The notes below the pieces were generated by a model. It was given only the letters and a program-made list of their open reading frames with translations, did not search any database and was not told the origin of the DNA. This document shows, piece after piece, positions 1 to 11,529 of a stretch of DNA of 64,000 bases (positions are counted from its first letter, which is position 1; the number at the start of each line of letters is the position of its first letter). This DNA comes from Cladobotryum mycophilum (lineage: Eukaryota; Ascomycota; Sordariomycetes; Hypocreales; Hypocreaceae), in contig JAVFKD010000016.1 in NCBI GenBank assembly GCA_036429605.1, forward strand, positions 2,914,001-2,978,000, in the 5' to 3' direction. The translations under genes and the position numbers were made by a program.

Positions 1-323
1 AGCTGTTCATAATAGTGAGTAATTAGAGGACACCGAAACCTCTATGGACGCCGGAACCTGGAAGCCCAGGGTCCGGTACCGCTCCGACAGTCTCCATATC
101 CAAGCGTCCTTCTGATGCCTGTCACTGTCCAAAATAATAATTATTATTATCCTGTTGTTGAGCTTCTTTCAAACTCTTTCCTTTCTCTCTCTCTAATTGA
201 GCTTCTTCTTTAACTCGCTTCACTCCTTTAAACGGGTCAATTGACCAGCCTCGCTTCAGTTGCTGCTTGAGGAACTTGGCTTTTCAAATTACAAATAAAA
301 CTGAAGCTTCCAGCCACATCACC
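1..323. other. Upstream region and 5' leader of the aminotransferase gene
   Basis: No coding sequence is supported here. The stretch just before the start codon is pyrimidine-rich (CTTTCTCTCT-like, about 175-215), as is common in fungal core promoters and leaders. Nothing else is recognisable at the left edge. Confidence 0.4.
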
Positions 324-1628
324 ATGAGGTCTTCTATTTTGTCGAGGACCGCTCTGTTGAGCGCGACAAGAGCTTCACGACTGGCACCAGTTTGCAGACC
401 GGCTCGCCTTTACAGCATCAAGGCCGAAGCTGCTTCTTCAGCCCAGCCTAGACCTCTCGAGGCTTCCAGACTCAACATCACCAAGACGTCCAAGCCCAAG
501 CCCCTCAGCAAGCCCGAGGACCTCGTCTTTGGCAAGGAGTTCACAGGTATGCCTTGAATCTTTTTTTGCTTCTTTTTCTTTTCTTTATAAGAATCGTCTT
601 TTAACATTAATGATATAGATCATATGCTCGCAATTGAGTGGAACAAAGAGCAGGGCTGGCTGGAACCTCGCATCACTCCTTACCAGAACCTCTCCCTGGA
701 CCCCGCCACTTGCGTCTTCCACTATGCCTTTGAATGCTTCGAGGGCATGAAGGCGTACAAGGACAAGAACGGAGACGTCCGCCTCTTCCGTCCCGACAGG
801 AACATGGCCCGTCTCAACGGGTCCGCCGCCCGAATCGCCCTCCCCACCTTTGAACCTACCAGCCTCATCGACCTCATCGGCAAGTTCGTCAAGCTTGACT
901 CCCGCTTCATCCCCAACAAGCGGGGTTACTCTCTCTACCTCCGCCCTACCCTCATCGGCACACAAAGCACCCTCGGCGTCGGTGCCCCCGGCTCTGCCTT
1001 GCTGTACGTGATTGCCTCGCCCGTCGGACCTTACTACCCCACCGGTTTCAAGGCCGTCTCCCTCGAGGCCACCAATTACGCCGTGCGAGCCTGGCCCGGC
1101 GGTGTCGGCGACAAGAAGCTCGGCGCCAACTACGCTCCTTGCATCGTGCCCCAGCAGCAGGCCGCCAGCCGTGGCTACCAGCAGAACCTGTGGCTCTTTG
1201 GCGAAGAAGAGTTCGTCACCGAGGTCGGCACCATGAACATGTTCGTCGCCCTCAAGGACAAGGAAACCGGCCAAAAGGAGCTCGTCACCGCACCCCTCGA
1301 CGGCACCATCCTCGAGGGCGTCACCCGTGACTCCGTCCTCCAGCTCGCCAGGGAGCGCCTCGTCCCCGAGGGCTGGAAGATTAGCGAGCGCAAGTACACC
1401 ATGAAGGACCTCTCCGACGCCTCCAAGGAAGGCCGTCTCATTGAGGCCTTTGGCGCTGGCACTGCCGCTATTGTGAGCCCCATCAGGAAGATTGCCTGGA
1501 GGGATGAGCTGGTTGACTGCGGTCTCAAGGAGACTGAGGAGTCTGGAGAGCTTGCCTTGAAGGTCAAGGAGTGGATGGAGGAGATTCAGTACGGTGATAT
1601 TGAGCACGAGTGGAGCGTCAAGATCTAA
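324..1628 (+). CDS. Mitochondrial branched-chain amino acid aminotransferase
   Basis: Two exons, 324-546 and 619-1628 (intron 547-618, GTATGC...ATAG), give 410 aa. The protein should catalyse the PLP-dependent transamination linking Leu, Ile and Val with their 2-oxo acids. The first about 40 residues are rich in Arg, Ser and Ala with no acid (MRSSILSRTALLS...), as in a mitochondrial presequence. The fold-type IV core is complete: FHYAFECFEGMKAY near the N-terminus, the PLP-lysine motif GDKKLGANYAP, and the EVGTMNMF and GTAAIVSPI segments. The start at 324 is preferred over the in-frame ATG at 267 because it begins directly with the presequence and has ACC before ATG. It is convergent with the complex I gene downstream. 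The family is clear; the compartment is inferred from the presequence (bat1/bat2-type paralogues exist in fungi). Confidence 0.95.
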
Positions 1629-2107
1629 AATCGTATACCAAATAGATCCCTTTTGAATAAAAGCCTTGATTTACGAATTCATAAAATATGCCGCTGGCTT
1701 TTTCTTTCTCTCCTTTTCTTCCTTCCTTCTTTTGCTGAATATCATCGTTTACACCATGGAATGAAGTATCCCAAAATACGGGTGACATAAGAAAGAAAGA
1801 AGAAGAAAAGTCAAGTCAGGGAAATGCGTAGGTGATTGTCCAACAACCCAGTCTAGTATTCATGCCATTGGAGGACCATATCTCTGAAATCAAACGAAAA
1901 AGAAAACCTAGCGAAATGCCGAAAACATATACATGTTGGCGAAAAAAGAGAGCCCAACAGTTTCTCCCCTCCAAATACCCGCGGCCAAGTTATGTGTGTG
2001 CGTGTTGTGTGTGTTTGTGTGTTTTGCCCCCCATTCTATTGACCAATAATTCATTCACTCATTCCCGTTTGCTCCCCCTCCCCTTCTCCCTCCTCTTCAA
2101 GGTTTGC
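1629..2107. other. Convergent 3' intergenic region with GT-rich tract
   Basis: Lies between the stop codons of two convergent genes and should hold both 3' UTRs. A TG-rich stretch sits at about 1993-2023. No gene is supported. Confidence 0.4.
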
Positions 2108-2641
2108 TTAGTCCTTCTTCTGGTTGGATGGGTCGGGCAGAACGCCCTCGGCTTCTAATCTCCTCCGTGCCTCCTCGAGTGCCCAGGTGGAAACCCTATA
2201 AGAAGTGGTTAGTTGTCTTGAAGGAACATATCAAAATACCGCACTGTGTTGGGTAGCAACAGAGAGCTTGAAGTATTTCGGTTCCACTTCGTCATCATTT
2301 CAACAATGTGAAAATCCAGCTTTTGACCCCGCCATAACCCAATGCGCAGAGGGGAAAATAAATCCAGTCCACTCACGATGTATCCGGCTTGAACGCGAGT
2401 GCAATTCCCCCAACCACCAAACTTCCGCAGAAGAGGTACATGGGCCACTCCCAGCCCTCAGCCTCAGGCTTCTCGCCAGGCTTAATTCCCCAAAGCCATC
2501 CCGCGGGGGGTCAAACTGCGACTCATTGCCGTGTCCACCTTGTCGTCGGGCAGTGATGGAGAAGGTCCTGGCCGCAGCGATGGGCTGGCGCGCGCATCGC
2601 AGGCTGCGCAGCGGCGCGGCGGTGTGTCGGAGGAGAGCCAT
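2108..2641 (-). CDS. NADH:ubiquinone oxidoreductase ESSS subunit (NDUFB11-like), with an apparent 1-nt frameshift
   Basis: Accessory subunit of mitochondrial complex I in the inner membrane. Exon 1 is 2641-2377 and exon 2 is 2195-2108 (intron 2196-2376, GTGAGT...TATAG). With one base added the frame gives 117 aa, the expected size. The N-terminus (MALLRHTAAPLRSLRC) is a mitochondrial presequence, followed by the family's GGHGNESQFDPP motif, the WLWGIKPGEK segment, a single hydrophobic helix (MYLFCGSLVVGGIALAF) and an ALEEARRRLEAEG tail. The frame breaks just after DPP, at a run of six C (six G at 2505-2510 on the plus strand); seven would restore the family reading. Complex I subunits are conserved, so a base-calling error is more likely than a lesion. 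CACGTG lies about 180 bp upstream. Confidence 0.85.
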
Positions 2642-2820
2642 TCTAGAAGGGGGCTCCCGTGTGGGTTTCGGATGAAGATGCGGGACGGAGGGCCGTTTGC
2701 GTGGACCTCAATGGCTGGAAGAGGATTCGTGAGGCAGTGAGATATTGAAGCTGTCCGTTGGGGAAGCCGGAGGTGCTGACATGAAGGCTTGAACTCCGGG
2801 GAGCGGATGGTGAACTAAGT

Positions 2821-2826
2821 CACGTG
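2821..2826. promoter_or_regulatory. CACGTG E-box upstream of the complex I subunit gene
   Basis: A perfect CACGTG palindrome lies 180 bp upstream of the minus-strand start codon at 2641. bHLH and Cbf1-type factors bind this word in fungi; its use here is inference from position only. Confidence 0.3.
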
Positions 2827-4973
2827 TACCATCATGTGATTTGATCATCGCCCCTCTGTTGGCCGCTTGTCCACAGGAACCCCACATATGATCTTCCTTT
2901 TGTCCAAGCCGCTTCAAGGGAAACCCGTTGTTTTTGTCTTGTGACGAGAATAACGTCATATGATGGCTTGAATAGTGTTGCGAGTTTGCCAAGGAACTTT
3001 CAATCAGAAGCAAATTGGAATGTTCGAGGTTGGGGTTGGGCCATTGAATCTCACTCGCATCGCATTGATGACCAACCAGGACGCATACCATCCTTTCCAT
3101 CTGCGCGTCTACCATGGGACAATAGGATGAAGTGGAGGATCCAAGTAAACAATTGTCGCCATAGCCAGCTCTTGAAAGAACCATGTAAGATTACAGGCAA
3201 ATAATAATGTTGTGCTGCAAATCTACTGCGTGGTTGGAGCATCATTCAATGGTGTACTTAACTTAGCACTCTCCCTCAGCAGAAGACTACTCATGAGAGA
3301 ATAAGTCAATTGGAGGCATCTATCACGTTCAAATGTGACTCGGCCGAGTGCCGTTCTTTTCATGATTTAAAATATATGCATAAATATGTTGCTGTGATGA
3401 TATTTTACCGTCGGCTCTGAGTGAAGTTTCACCCGCCTCGTAATTACATGATGACCCTTGTGAGAACTACCACTCAATATGCCATACGCGTATTTTCATT
3501 ACATCAGATCTCATTTAGATCCATTCGGTGAAGAATTAAAATATATATATATATATATATACATATATACATATATACATTTAAAAAAAAACTCACATGA
3601 TCAAGAAATATCATGTCGACAATTCAATTATTCAGAAGAGATGATCGGGAAACAAAATGGGAGCGGAACCTCGGTAGTATCGCCGCCTCCCGGATATTTT
3701 ACGTTGCATGAGATTTACGTCAAACTGTCTTGGTCCACTGCAACTTCAATTGTACCTCAGGGTCTCGACCTCAAGCGACACGAACTGATGTTGCAATACA
3801 TATGGGTATATGTATCGAACAATAACATGGAGAGAAATATTACACAAGGATAGTGTCATGGGTATTATACGATGAGGGAAAAATGAAAATATTGTGAGTC
3901 CTCTCTTGTGAGTGAGTTAATGTGAACGAGAGATCAGGATTCCTGTCAACCAATACATATCTGTACTATCACGACATGAAAGTTCATCGAGCCCCCACGA
4001 ATGAAGCGGTTTATGGTGCTCCACCATCGGCCCGTCTACAGAGCTCGGCTTGTCTATTGTTTGCTTTGCCGAACATGCGGTGTTGACCCGTTCATGGTTA
4101 CGACGCAGCCCATGAATGGATATCCACATGCGAGAGTCAAGCATGAGGATAACGTTCAGGGCGCGGAGTCAATTCCAAATTGATAATACGTTCAAGAGAC
4201 ACTCAATGCTAATAATATGGAATCCCAATATATTCATGGCTGAAATACCTCAACGAGGCAAATGAGCGTCGGCAGTGAGACCACCTTCATTGAGTGTCGA
4301 GTCTTGATGAGTTTTTCCCCGCAAAAGTGATCGTCGGCTCATCGCCCCGGATTCGATTTAGCTGCATGACGTTACGGGACTTTTTACGGCGCCTCAACGC
4401 CTCTCCAGGGGGAGGATTCAGTGGCCTTTATAGTGCATCTGCACGTCCTCCAACTCACTAACCCTGTAGGCTGTAGCTACCCCAACCTTTTCTGCCCCGG
4501 ACAAGACCTAAACTGGGACCTCATCGTTACCCTACCATCCGATGGCAAGCCTTTGTTGGTGCGCTTTTATAATATCCCTGGCTTTAGACGCGTACGACAA
4601 AGCTGTTTAAAAGGCCATTGACAAGTCGGGGGCAAGATGAGTTGGGGAACTCGAGTCGTTTCCATGTCCCACATTGTGAGGAGTAAACTGGCGGGGCAGA
4701 TCTGCAGTTGACCAAGTTCGAGCCTCTTGCGGCAGATTGACTGGATATTATCAGGTAATAATCCGCCAATTGATGACCCCTTCAGCTAATCGAAATGCTG
4801 ACCCGTGCCTAGAAGCGTCGGCAAAATAATAGACTACATCAAAAGACTCTTTCAATTCCGAGAGGAAGTGTGGATGCGGGCTATCATATAAAAGGCACCG
4901 CCCAGTCCTGCGATTCACCATCTGCGACGATCAATTGTCTCTCAACCGTTCCATTGACGAGAATACCGATACA
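2827..4973. other. Gene-poor intergenic stretch with AT microsatellite
   Basis: About 2.1 kb without a supported gene. Open frames here are short, on both strands, and match nothing I know. A dinucleotide (AT)n tract, partly (ATAC), occupies 3540-3579. The last 150 bp before 4974 act as the promoter and leader of the alpha-galactosidase gene; TATAAAAGG-like sequence is visible at about 4886. Confidence 0.4.
3540..3579. repeat. (AT)n microsatellite
   Basis: Simple AT/ATAC repeat of about 40 bp followed by an A-run, in noncoding DNA. Confidence 0.9.
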
Positions 4974-6561
4974 ATGGCTCCTCAATCAAGCTTACGGCCC
5001 TCGCTTCTGGCTGGATTTGCAATCCTTGCTGCCAGTACACAGGCCTATGTGATGCCAGATGGACACACGGTAAGCCCTCCTAGCCATACAATCGGTATCA
5101 TTGTCTAATACACATATCTAGGGCAAACTTCCGACTCTTGGTTGGAACTCGTGGAACGCTTACCACTGTGACATCACCGAGGAAAAGTTCTTGTCTGCCG
5201 CTGAGGCTCTCGTACAGACTGGTCTCCGAGATGCAGGATACAAATATGTCAACAGTCAGTCATTCTCATCTACCTGTAGGGCGCGACATCTAATAAAGCT
5301 CTTAGTCGATGATTGCTGGTCCTTGAAAGACGGCCGAGTTAACGGCCACATTGCGCCCAACACTACCCGCTTCCCTGACGGTATTGACGGTTTGGCCAAG
5401 AAGATTCACAACATGGATCTGAAATTTGGTATTTATAGTAGTAGGTACAAGTCGCTTGCTTTCGATAGAGCTTGATGCTAAGAGTAAATAGCTGCTGGAA
5501 CCGAGACATGCGCAGGATATCCCGCTAGTCTGGGATACGAAGACGTTGATGCTGAGGACTTTTCCAACTGGGGAGTTGATTGTAAGTTGTGTATGGTATC
5601 TAAAGGTTGTGTACAAGGAAGCTAACGTGTGACAGATCTGAAATAGTAAGCACATCTACAATGAAACTAATAAACACCCAATACTGACTCGAGGTAGCGA
5701 TAATTGCAACGTTCCCCAAGAATGGCAAGACCAGTATGTCGCCTGCCACGAAGACCAAGTCAAGGTTGGCGCAAATGGCACATGCAACACACAACTTGAC
5801 CCCAACCTCGCCCCCCTGGATACGACTGGGGCAAGTCTAAGTCTGCCGAGCGCTTTGCTCGCATGCGCGACGCCCTCGCCAAGCAGAAGCGTGAGATTCT
5901 CTACAGCATGTGTATCTGGGGCGTCGCCGATATCTTCTCCTGGGGTAACTCCACTGGCGTTAACTGGCGTATGAGCGGCGATATCTCACCCAACTGGGAA
6001 TCTGTCCTGCATATTGTGAACATTAACTCCTTCAAGCTCAACTACGTCGACTTCTGGGGCCACAATGATGCTGATATGCTCGAGGTCGGCAACGGATTGT
6101 CTCCCGAAGAGACCCGCACACACTTTGCACTGTGGGCGGCCATGAAGTCTCCTCTGCTGATCGGAACCGATCTCAAGCAGTTGTCGCAGGATAGTATCAA
6201 TGTTCTCAAAAACAAGCATCTGCTCGCCTTTAACCAGGACGATGTCTACGGTAGACCCGCGACTCCCTACAAGTGGGGCGTCAACCCCAACTGGACGTAC
6301 AACTCCACCAACCCGGCCGAGTTCTGGGCTGGTCCCTCCAAGAATGGTCACCTTATATTAATGCTCAATACGTTGAACCAAAAGGTCAACAAGGTGGCCA
6401 AGTGGTCGGAAGTTCCAGGGCTGTCTGGTACCAAATATCACGTCAAAGATGTATGGACTGGCAAGGACCTGGGCTGCTTGGATTCATACTCGGTTGATGT
6501 GGCCGCTCACGATACTGCCGCTGTCTTGGTTGGACGGGAGTGCAAGAAATACAGTGCTTGA
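4974..6561 (+). CDS. Secreted GH27 alpha-galactosidase, with an apparent 1-nt frameshift
   Basis: Should hydrolyse terminal alpha-1,6-galactosyl residues of galactomannan, raffinose and melibiose outside the cell. Exons: 4974-5069, 5122-5254, 5306-5440, 5492-5581, 5636-5645, 5698-6561. The fifth is a 10-nt microexon, supported because it restores the nucleophile motif DYLKYDNC (Asp near residue 156). The product is about 442 aa, close to Trichoderma AGL1 as I remember it. A signal peptide (LLAGFAILAASTQA) precedes the mature GH27 sequence; LGWNSWNAYHCD, IDDCW, the acid/base region WRMSGDISPNW, and FWGHNDADMLEVGNG are all present. The frame breaks at 5811-5816, where six C are present and seven would continue LDPNLAPPGYDW. 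The downstream frame is then intact to the stop, which argues for a sequence error and not decay. Confidence 0.92.
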
Positions 6562-7242
6562 TGTAAGCTGTGATTGATGGTTTCATCCTTGCTTGGGGAT
6601 TCCATAGGGAGATTTTCATCTGAATACAAAAGTTAACTTGATGCTTATGCTTTTGACAACCACAGGCTCTTGATTAGTGAATATATGCGTTATGTCAGCT
6701 TTATGGGAGGGATAGGGCGAGATTTCAATTCGTCGCTCTTGAATAAGGGATATTCTATAACGACGTAAGAACACCCAAAATTTTCGGTGCCATTTGTTCA
6801 GCATGGGTAAGGAAATTAATAGGTTGTCATAATTGATGAGGAGAGCTAGTCTTAATATAAATAAATAAATAATTTTATCCTAAGTAAAAAGAAGATAATT
6901 GGTTCTTTTTAAAAATTATTATTTTATGATGGGCCGTTTAAGGGGTGGCCAGAACCTGGAAGCTAGAAAGCCTCACTTGGGTGTCCTTCCAACTCAGCCA
7001 CTGCCAAATTTGCCTAACAATGCCACATCTATGCCCAGCGATGAGTCTGCCTACCAACTGTCAGTCAATGAATTTCTACACAGGCTTTTTGCACTTTCTT
7101 CGTAAATACTCAATATATCGATTCATTTCTAAGGATACAATCACTCATATTATTATACCGAGGCTGACTCTGAATACATCGACTCGCTGCTGTTCACATC
7201 ATTGAACACTTGGGCGAACACAACCATCAACTCCGTCTAATC
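6562..7242. other. Intergenic region
   Basis: AT-rich 3' flank (about 6850-6930) of the alpha-galactosidase and upstream region of the NACHT gene. No gene, RNA or repeat is recognised. Confidence 0.35.
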
Positions 7243-10200
7243 ATGGCAGCAGTACACGATCCCATCCAAGCAGCGTTCACGGAAGCCGTTCGCGATTTTA
7301 AATCCAAGCTCAAAAATGATCAACTATATGCAGAGATTGTGAAAACGAAGTCAATTGACGAAGTCTATCAGGCGACAGATGCTCTTCAAGCCGATCAAGC
7401 AAAACAGGGGCGACTTCGGCACCTCTCGAAGATCCAGCCCTACCTCGAGGGACTACGAGGTTATGCAGATGTCGTCGATACTTTTGTGCAAGTCAAACCG
7501 GATATCTTGGCACTTATTTGGGGTCCCATCAAGCTGCTGATTCAATTGGCAACTTCTCTAACGCAATCAATGGATGCCCTTATCAACACAGCAGCCGAGA
7601 TTGGTGAACTGCTGCCTGAATTCAAGCTCATGACAACCATGTTCCATCATAATGACCAACTGAAACTTGTTCTTGCTCTCTTTTTCCAGGACATCCTTGA
7701 CTTCTATGCGGTGGCCTTGAAGTTCTTTACCTTGCCTCGTGAGTCCCGAGCCCTACGCATGTAGAGCGAGCTGACAGGCCAATTTGAGACTGGCGATACA
7801 TGTTCGAGGCACTATGGCCTAAACAGAAAGACAAAATTAACATAGTGATGAATCATATCGGGCGACACACAACCCTAATGAGAAACCAAGTTCGCTTAGA
7901 GCACATTCGGGAGGAGCATGAACATAGACAGCGAGCTTTTGAACACTTCGAAACAACACAAAGAAGCAACAGGCGTCAAGAGTACAACATTATTAAGACT
8001 GATTTATCCCCGAAATCTTACGACACCGAGCTGTACCGGATACGTGGTGGGTTCTGTGAAGGGACTGGAAATTGGTTGAAGCAAGACAACGACTTCAAGA
8101 AGTGGCTAGATGTGGATGATCGTTCGATTAGAATACTATGGCTACAGGGTATTCCGGGAGCAGGTATACCAGAATATCTCTCACATAAGCGTTCAAATAA
8201 GAATATTAACGCCTTGGATAGGAAAGACATTTCTAGCCGGTATTGCAATCGACTTCGCCACGTCCTCAACCAGGACCATATTCGCTTTCCTTAGTCACGC
8301 CAGCAGCAGCAACACCTCCGCCTTGTCGGTTGTACATTCTCTGATCTTTCAGTTAACTTCAGAAGATGAGAGCCTTCAAGCAGTTCTCTGCAATTCAACT
8401 CGGGAAAAACTAAACAACAACCTTGATGTTGCTATTGAACTTCTGCGGATATTGCTTAGCTCCGCTGGTCACGTTAGCATCATCATTGATGGAGTGGATG
8501 AGATTGACAGCACCGAACGAGGAAGGCTCCTTAATAAACTTTGCGATACATCCAAAGCATGCGAGAAGGCTATTCTATTAATCAGCAGCCGGGCTGAAGA
8601 TGACATCGCGAGGATCCTCAGCCCTGTATCATCGATAATTCGGGTAGACACACACAATGCAGGAAGTATCCAAGCCTTCACCGACGATTGGGCCCGAAGG
8701 TGGTTCTCAACTCGTGACTTTCTGCCTGAAGACAAGTCCGAGATAGAAAATCTCCTCGCGCCACTCTCCTCAAAAGCAAAAGGTATCTTTTCCATGCCAA
8801 TACTGTTACGTGCCCCAGCTTACTCTCTCAAAGGGATGTTCCTTTATGCCAAAATCATGCTCAGCAGCGTTGAGCAGCTTGATAATCTAGATGAGATTCG
8901 TGACGAACTCAGGGTACTTCCAGAGGATCTAAACGAAGCGTACGAAAGCCTAACATCTGTAGCCATACAAGAAGCTGATGATGTTATAGATATGGGAGAG
9001 TATTCGAAAAAATTAACAATCTCAAATCTAATATTGTAAAGACAAAGTGCCGACTAATCCTCGGCTGGATCAGCTGCTCACCGACGCCCTTGACATTGCT
9101 AGAGCTGGAGCAAGCGTTGGTAGTGACCCTCAGCAGCACATCCAGGGTATCCTCGCCGCTGAATCCCGTCCGTCTTTGTGGGCCCATCGTTGAGGTCATC
9201 AAGGGCCACGTTCGCTTTGTACATTTCACGGTCAAAGAGTGAGAAATATAGTCCCTCCTGTGTCATTCCTACTAACATAGTTATCATAGATACATTCATA
9301 GCACCCGCATTGGGAACTACATTGATCCTACGGAAGCCACTCTGAGTCTAGCAACTTGCTGTATACAATACTTATGCCAGGATCACCACTCTCCCGGGAT
9401 CAGAGACGACGAGCTCGAGGACGGCATTAAATTGGGCAATTATCGACTGCACTACTATGCTACGGACATGTGGCTCAATCTTGTAGTCCAATACCTTCGC
9501 TTGACAGTGTCCAAAGATCTATCAAATGAGTTGATCGCGGCCCTAGACAAGCTTCACAAGGAACGAGGCAAGTATGAATTCAGCGGTGGTACAGAATTAG
9601 AGGGTCAGCGGTATCCATCAGAGTTGCAGCAAATAGAATCCTACTACCCGGACCTCTTTTGCTTTCTACGGAACGTTGCGCAGTTTCAACAGAAATGTAC
9701 CACGTCCCTTTACCACCTGGAAGAAGGTGAGATACTGTATTTTCTTGCGCTTTTAATTGTAGTCTAACATCTTTTTAGTGAACAAATGGACTGCTATCGA
9801 TTCTCTCACTACATCAAGCATATCAGAGATGTTGTATGCCAAGTTCGATCAGCTCTCGTGCCAGACTGTGCATACCGATCAACCCTGTTGCTCATATCTA
9901 GCCCGTCATTACGGCCAACAGCTGTTCAAATGCGGCTTCATGTCTTGTCCATCTTACCGACAAGGGTTTCCTACTCGGTCTGACAGAGACTCACATAAAA
10001 GGAGCCATGACCGCTCTTGGAAATGCGACGTCCCCTCATGCCATTATTCGGAAGTTGGGTTTCCTTCGAAGGCGATGAGGGACAAACACTTGGATTTCCA
10101 TCGTGAAGAGGCCCAAGACCATCGACCGTGTGCGGAGACATTGCTGCTCAACCCGAATCCTGACGACATTCAGCCTTTGCTATTCGATCTTATTTGCGCT

Positions 10201-11031
10201 GACGATGTAGGATCATTTGAGAAACTTCTGCCGGGTTTCCTTAAGCTTAGCCCCAGTGTGCGAGATGAATTGATAAAATTTGCCGCGCGTTCTGGATCTA
10301 CGGCAATGATGGAGTTGATATATGAGAAAGAGTCTGGGTATTATGTAGGCAGTAGAAATGTGGATTACATGATCGTTTGCATGGATGGGCAGAATATTGA
10401 GGTCTTTATGTGGTTGCGATCAAAAACGACATTTAGTCACTGGTGGGACGTTTCAAAACTCCTGACGCATGCAATTGCGAACGGATTAATAGAGATGGCC
10501 AAGGAAGTTGAAACCTTACTCAAAGAACTAAACAAGAAACCAAGAAAACAGGAAAGGGGTGCGGTAGCAGTCCTGTTGAACAGGAGAATTATCAAGGCAA
10601 CCGCGCGATGTCCGGACCGAGAGGAATATCTCATCAACCTATGGGTAACTTTTGGAGTCATCAACCTCTCACTTTCCAACTACCTCCTCATAAATGCGCT
10701 AAGATATGTTGCCGACACAACATTTTCGATGCACCTTACATGGGCATTACTTCAATACGGCGTTCACGTGGATTCACGGACGACGTATTCTCATCCCACG
10801 GCACTCCATCTTGCTGCCCGCCACAGCTCCGCCGAAGCAGCGGAGTTGGTAAAGTTTCTGTTATACCAGGGAGCAGACCCAGAACTGGAATTAAGTAGTA
10901 GAGGCAAAACTCATCAGATTAAAAAGGAGAAGGGTGCTAAGGAAATAGGGAAGTGGCTTAACATGACTTGGGATGAATTGGTCCAGAAAGTAAGGGAGGA
11001 TAGGAAAAACGGAGTTCAGTGGTCGTCGTAG
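7243..11031 (+). CDS. NLR-type receptor: DUF7708 - NACHT - C2H2-like zinc fingers - ankyrin repeats
   Basis: A STAND-class signalling NTPase of the kind fungi use in non-self recognition and programmed cell death. Exons: 7243-7738, 7789-8163, 8222-8782, 8834-9238, 9290-9726, 9779-11031; about 1175 aa. The N-terminal domain (1-165) carries the DUF7708 signature IWGPIKLLIQLA. The NTPase follows: Walker A GIPGAGKT near 288 (created by splicing 8164-8221), Walker B IIIDGVDEID near 380, then KGMFLYAKIM and a winged-helix-like LGWISCSPTPLTLLELEQAL. Residues about 808-855 hold two C2H2-like units (FKCGFMSC...H; WKCDVPSC...H). The C-terminus has ankyrin-type sequence (TALHLAARH near 1098). The frame breaks once: one extra base near the GGG at 8994-8996 makes all phases close. 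An unrecognised intron around 8950-9000 is the alternative. Confidence 0.82.
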
Positions 11032-11529
11032 TCCACTTTGACGTTGGCAGATTGTTGTTTTGGGGATCATTCAAATTGAGAATAAAAAAACCCTGCTCGC
11101 TGGTGTTTGTATTGTTTGTCAAGTCCATCGAGTCTACTACTTTTGTGCAACATTCATGTACATCATAGGATCTAATCATATCCTCACACCCATCTCGCCA
11201 GCAATATATAGTTTGTTGGTTATAAGACTTCCTCTGATACCTACACATGGCCCTACCTGGAGCCTTATAAATAACGATAATTATTATAGGTGGAATTATT
11301 TGGTCTTGATGTTCTTTGGGGAAAGGGGGCTATTAATACTGCTAAAACGGGAAGTTAATCAATCTTTTAGAAGCTTGGTGAGTCGTGATCATGATTGATG
11401 ATGATCTAGCTACCTATGTAATTTATTTTACCATAAAGCCAAACACGCCGTTGCTGCCCCTGATCCTCCCCACGCACGGAGGTGTTGAGGGGACAAGACC
11501 CCTAACACAATGGCTCTATTTCAGTGGAC
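11032..11529. other. Convergent intergenic region
   Basis: Sits between the stops of the NACHT gene and the minus-strand SNF2 gene. No gene is seen. Confidence 0.35.

Noticed and set aside
585..1607. Long minus-strand open frame of 340 codons
   Set aside because: It is the antisense shadow of the aminotransferase exon, whose plus-strand protein has clear family motifs; the antisense product is Gly/Leu/Val-rich and matches nothing.
2708..3184. Minus-strand open frame of 158 codons
   Set aside because: No recognisable motif, no splice support, and no sign of selection on codons; treated as chance in intergenic DNA.
8950..8996. Short intron to explain the frame change in the NACHT gene
   Set aside because: GT donors available give introns of about 31-40 nt with wrong phase; a one-base deletion fits better.
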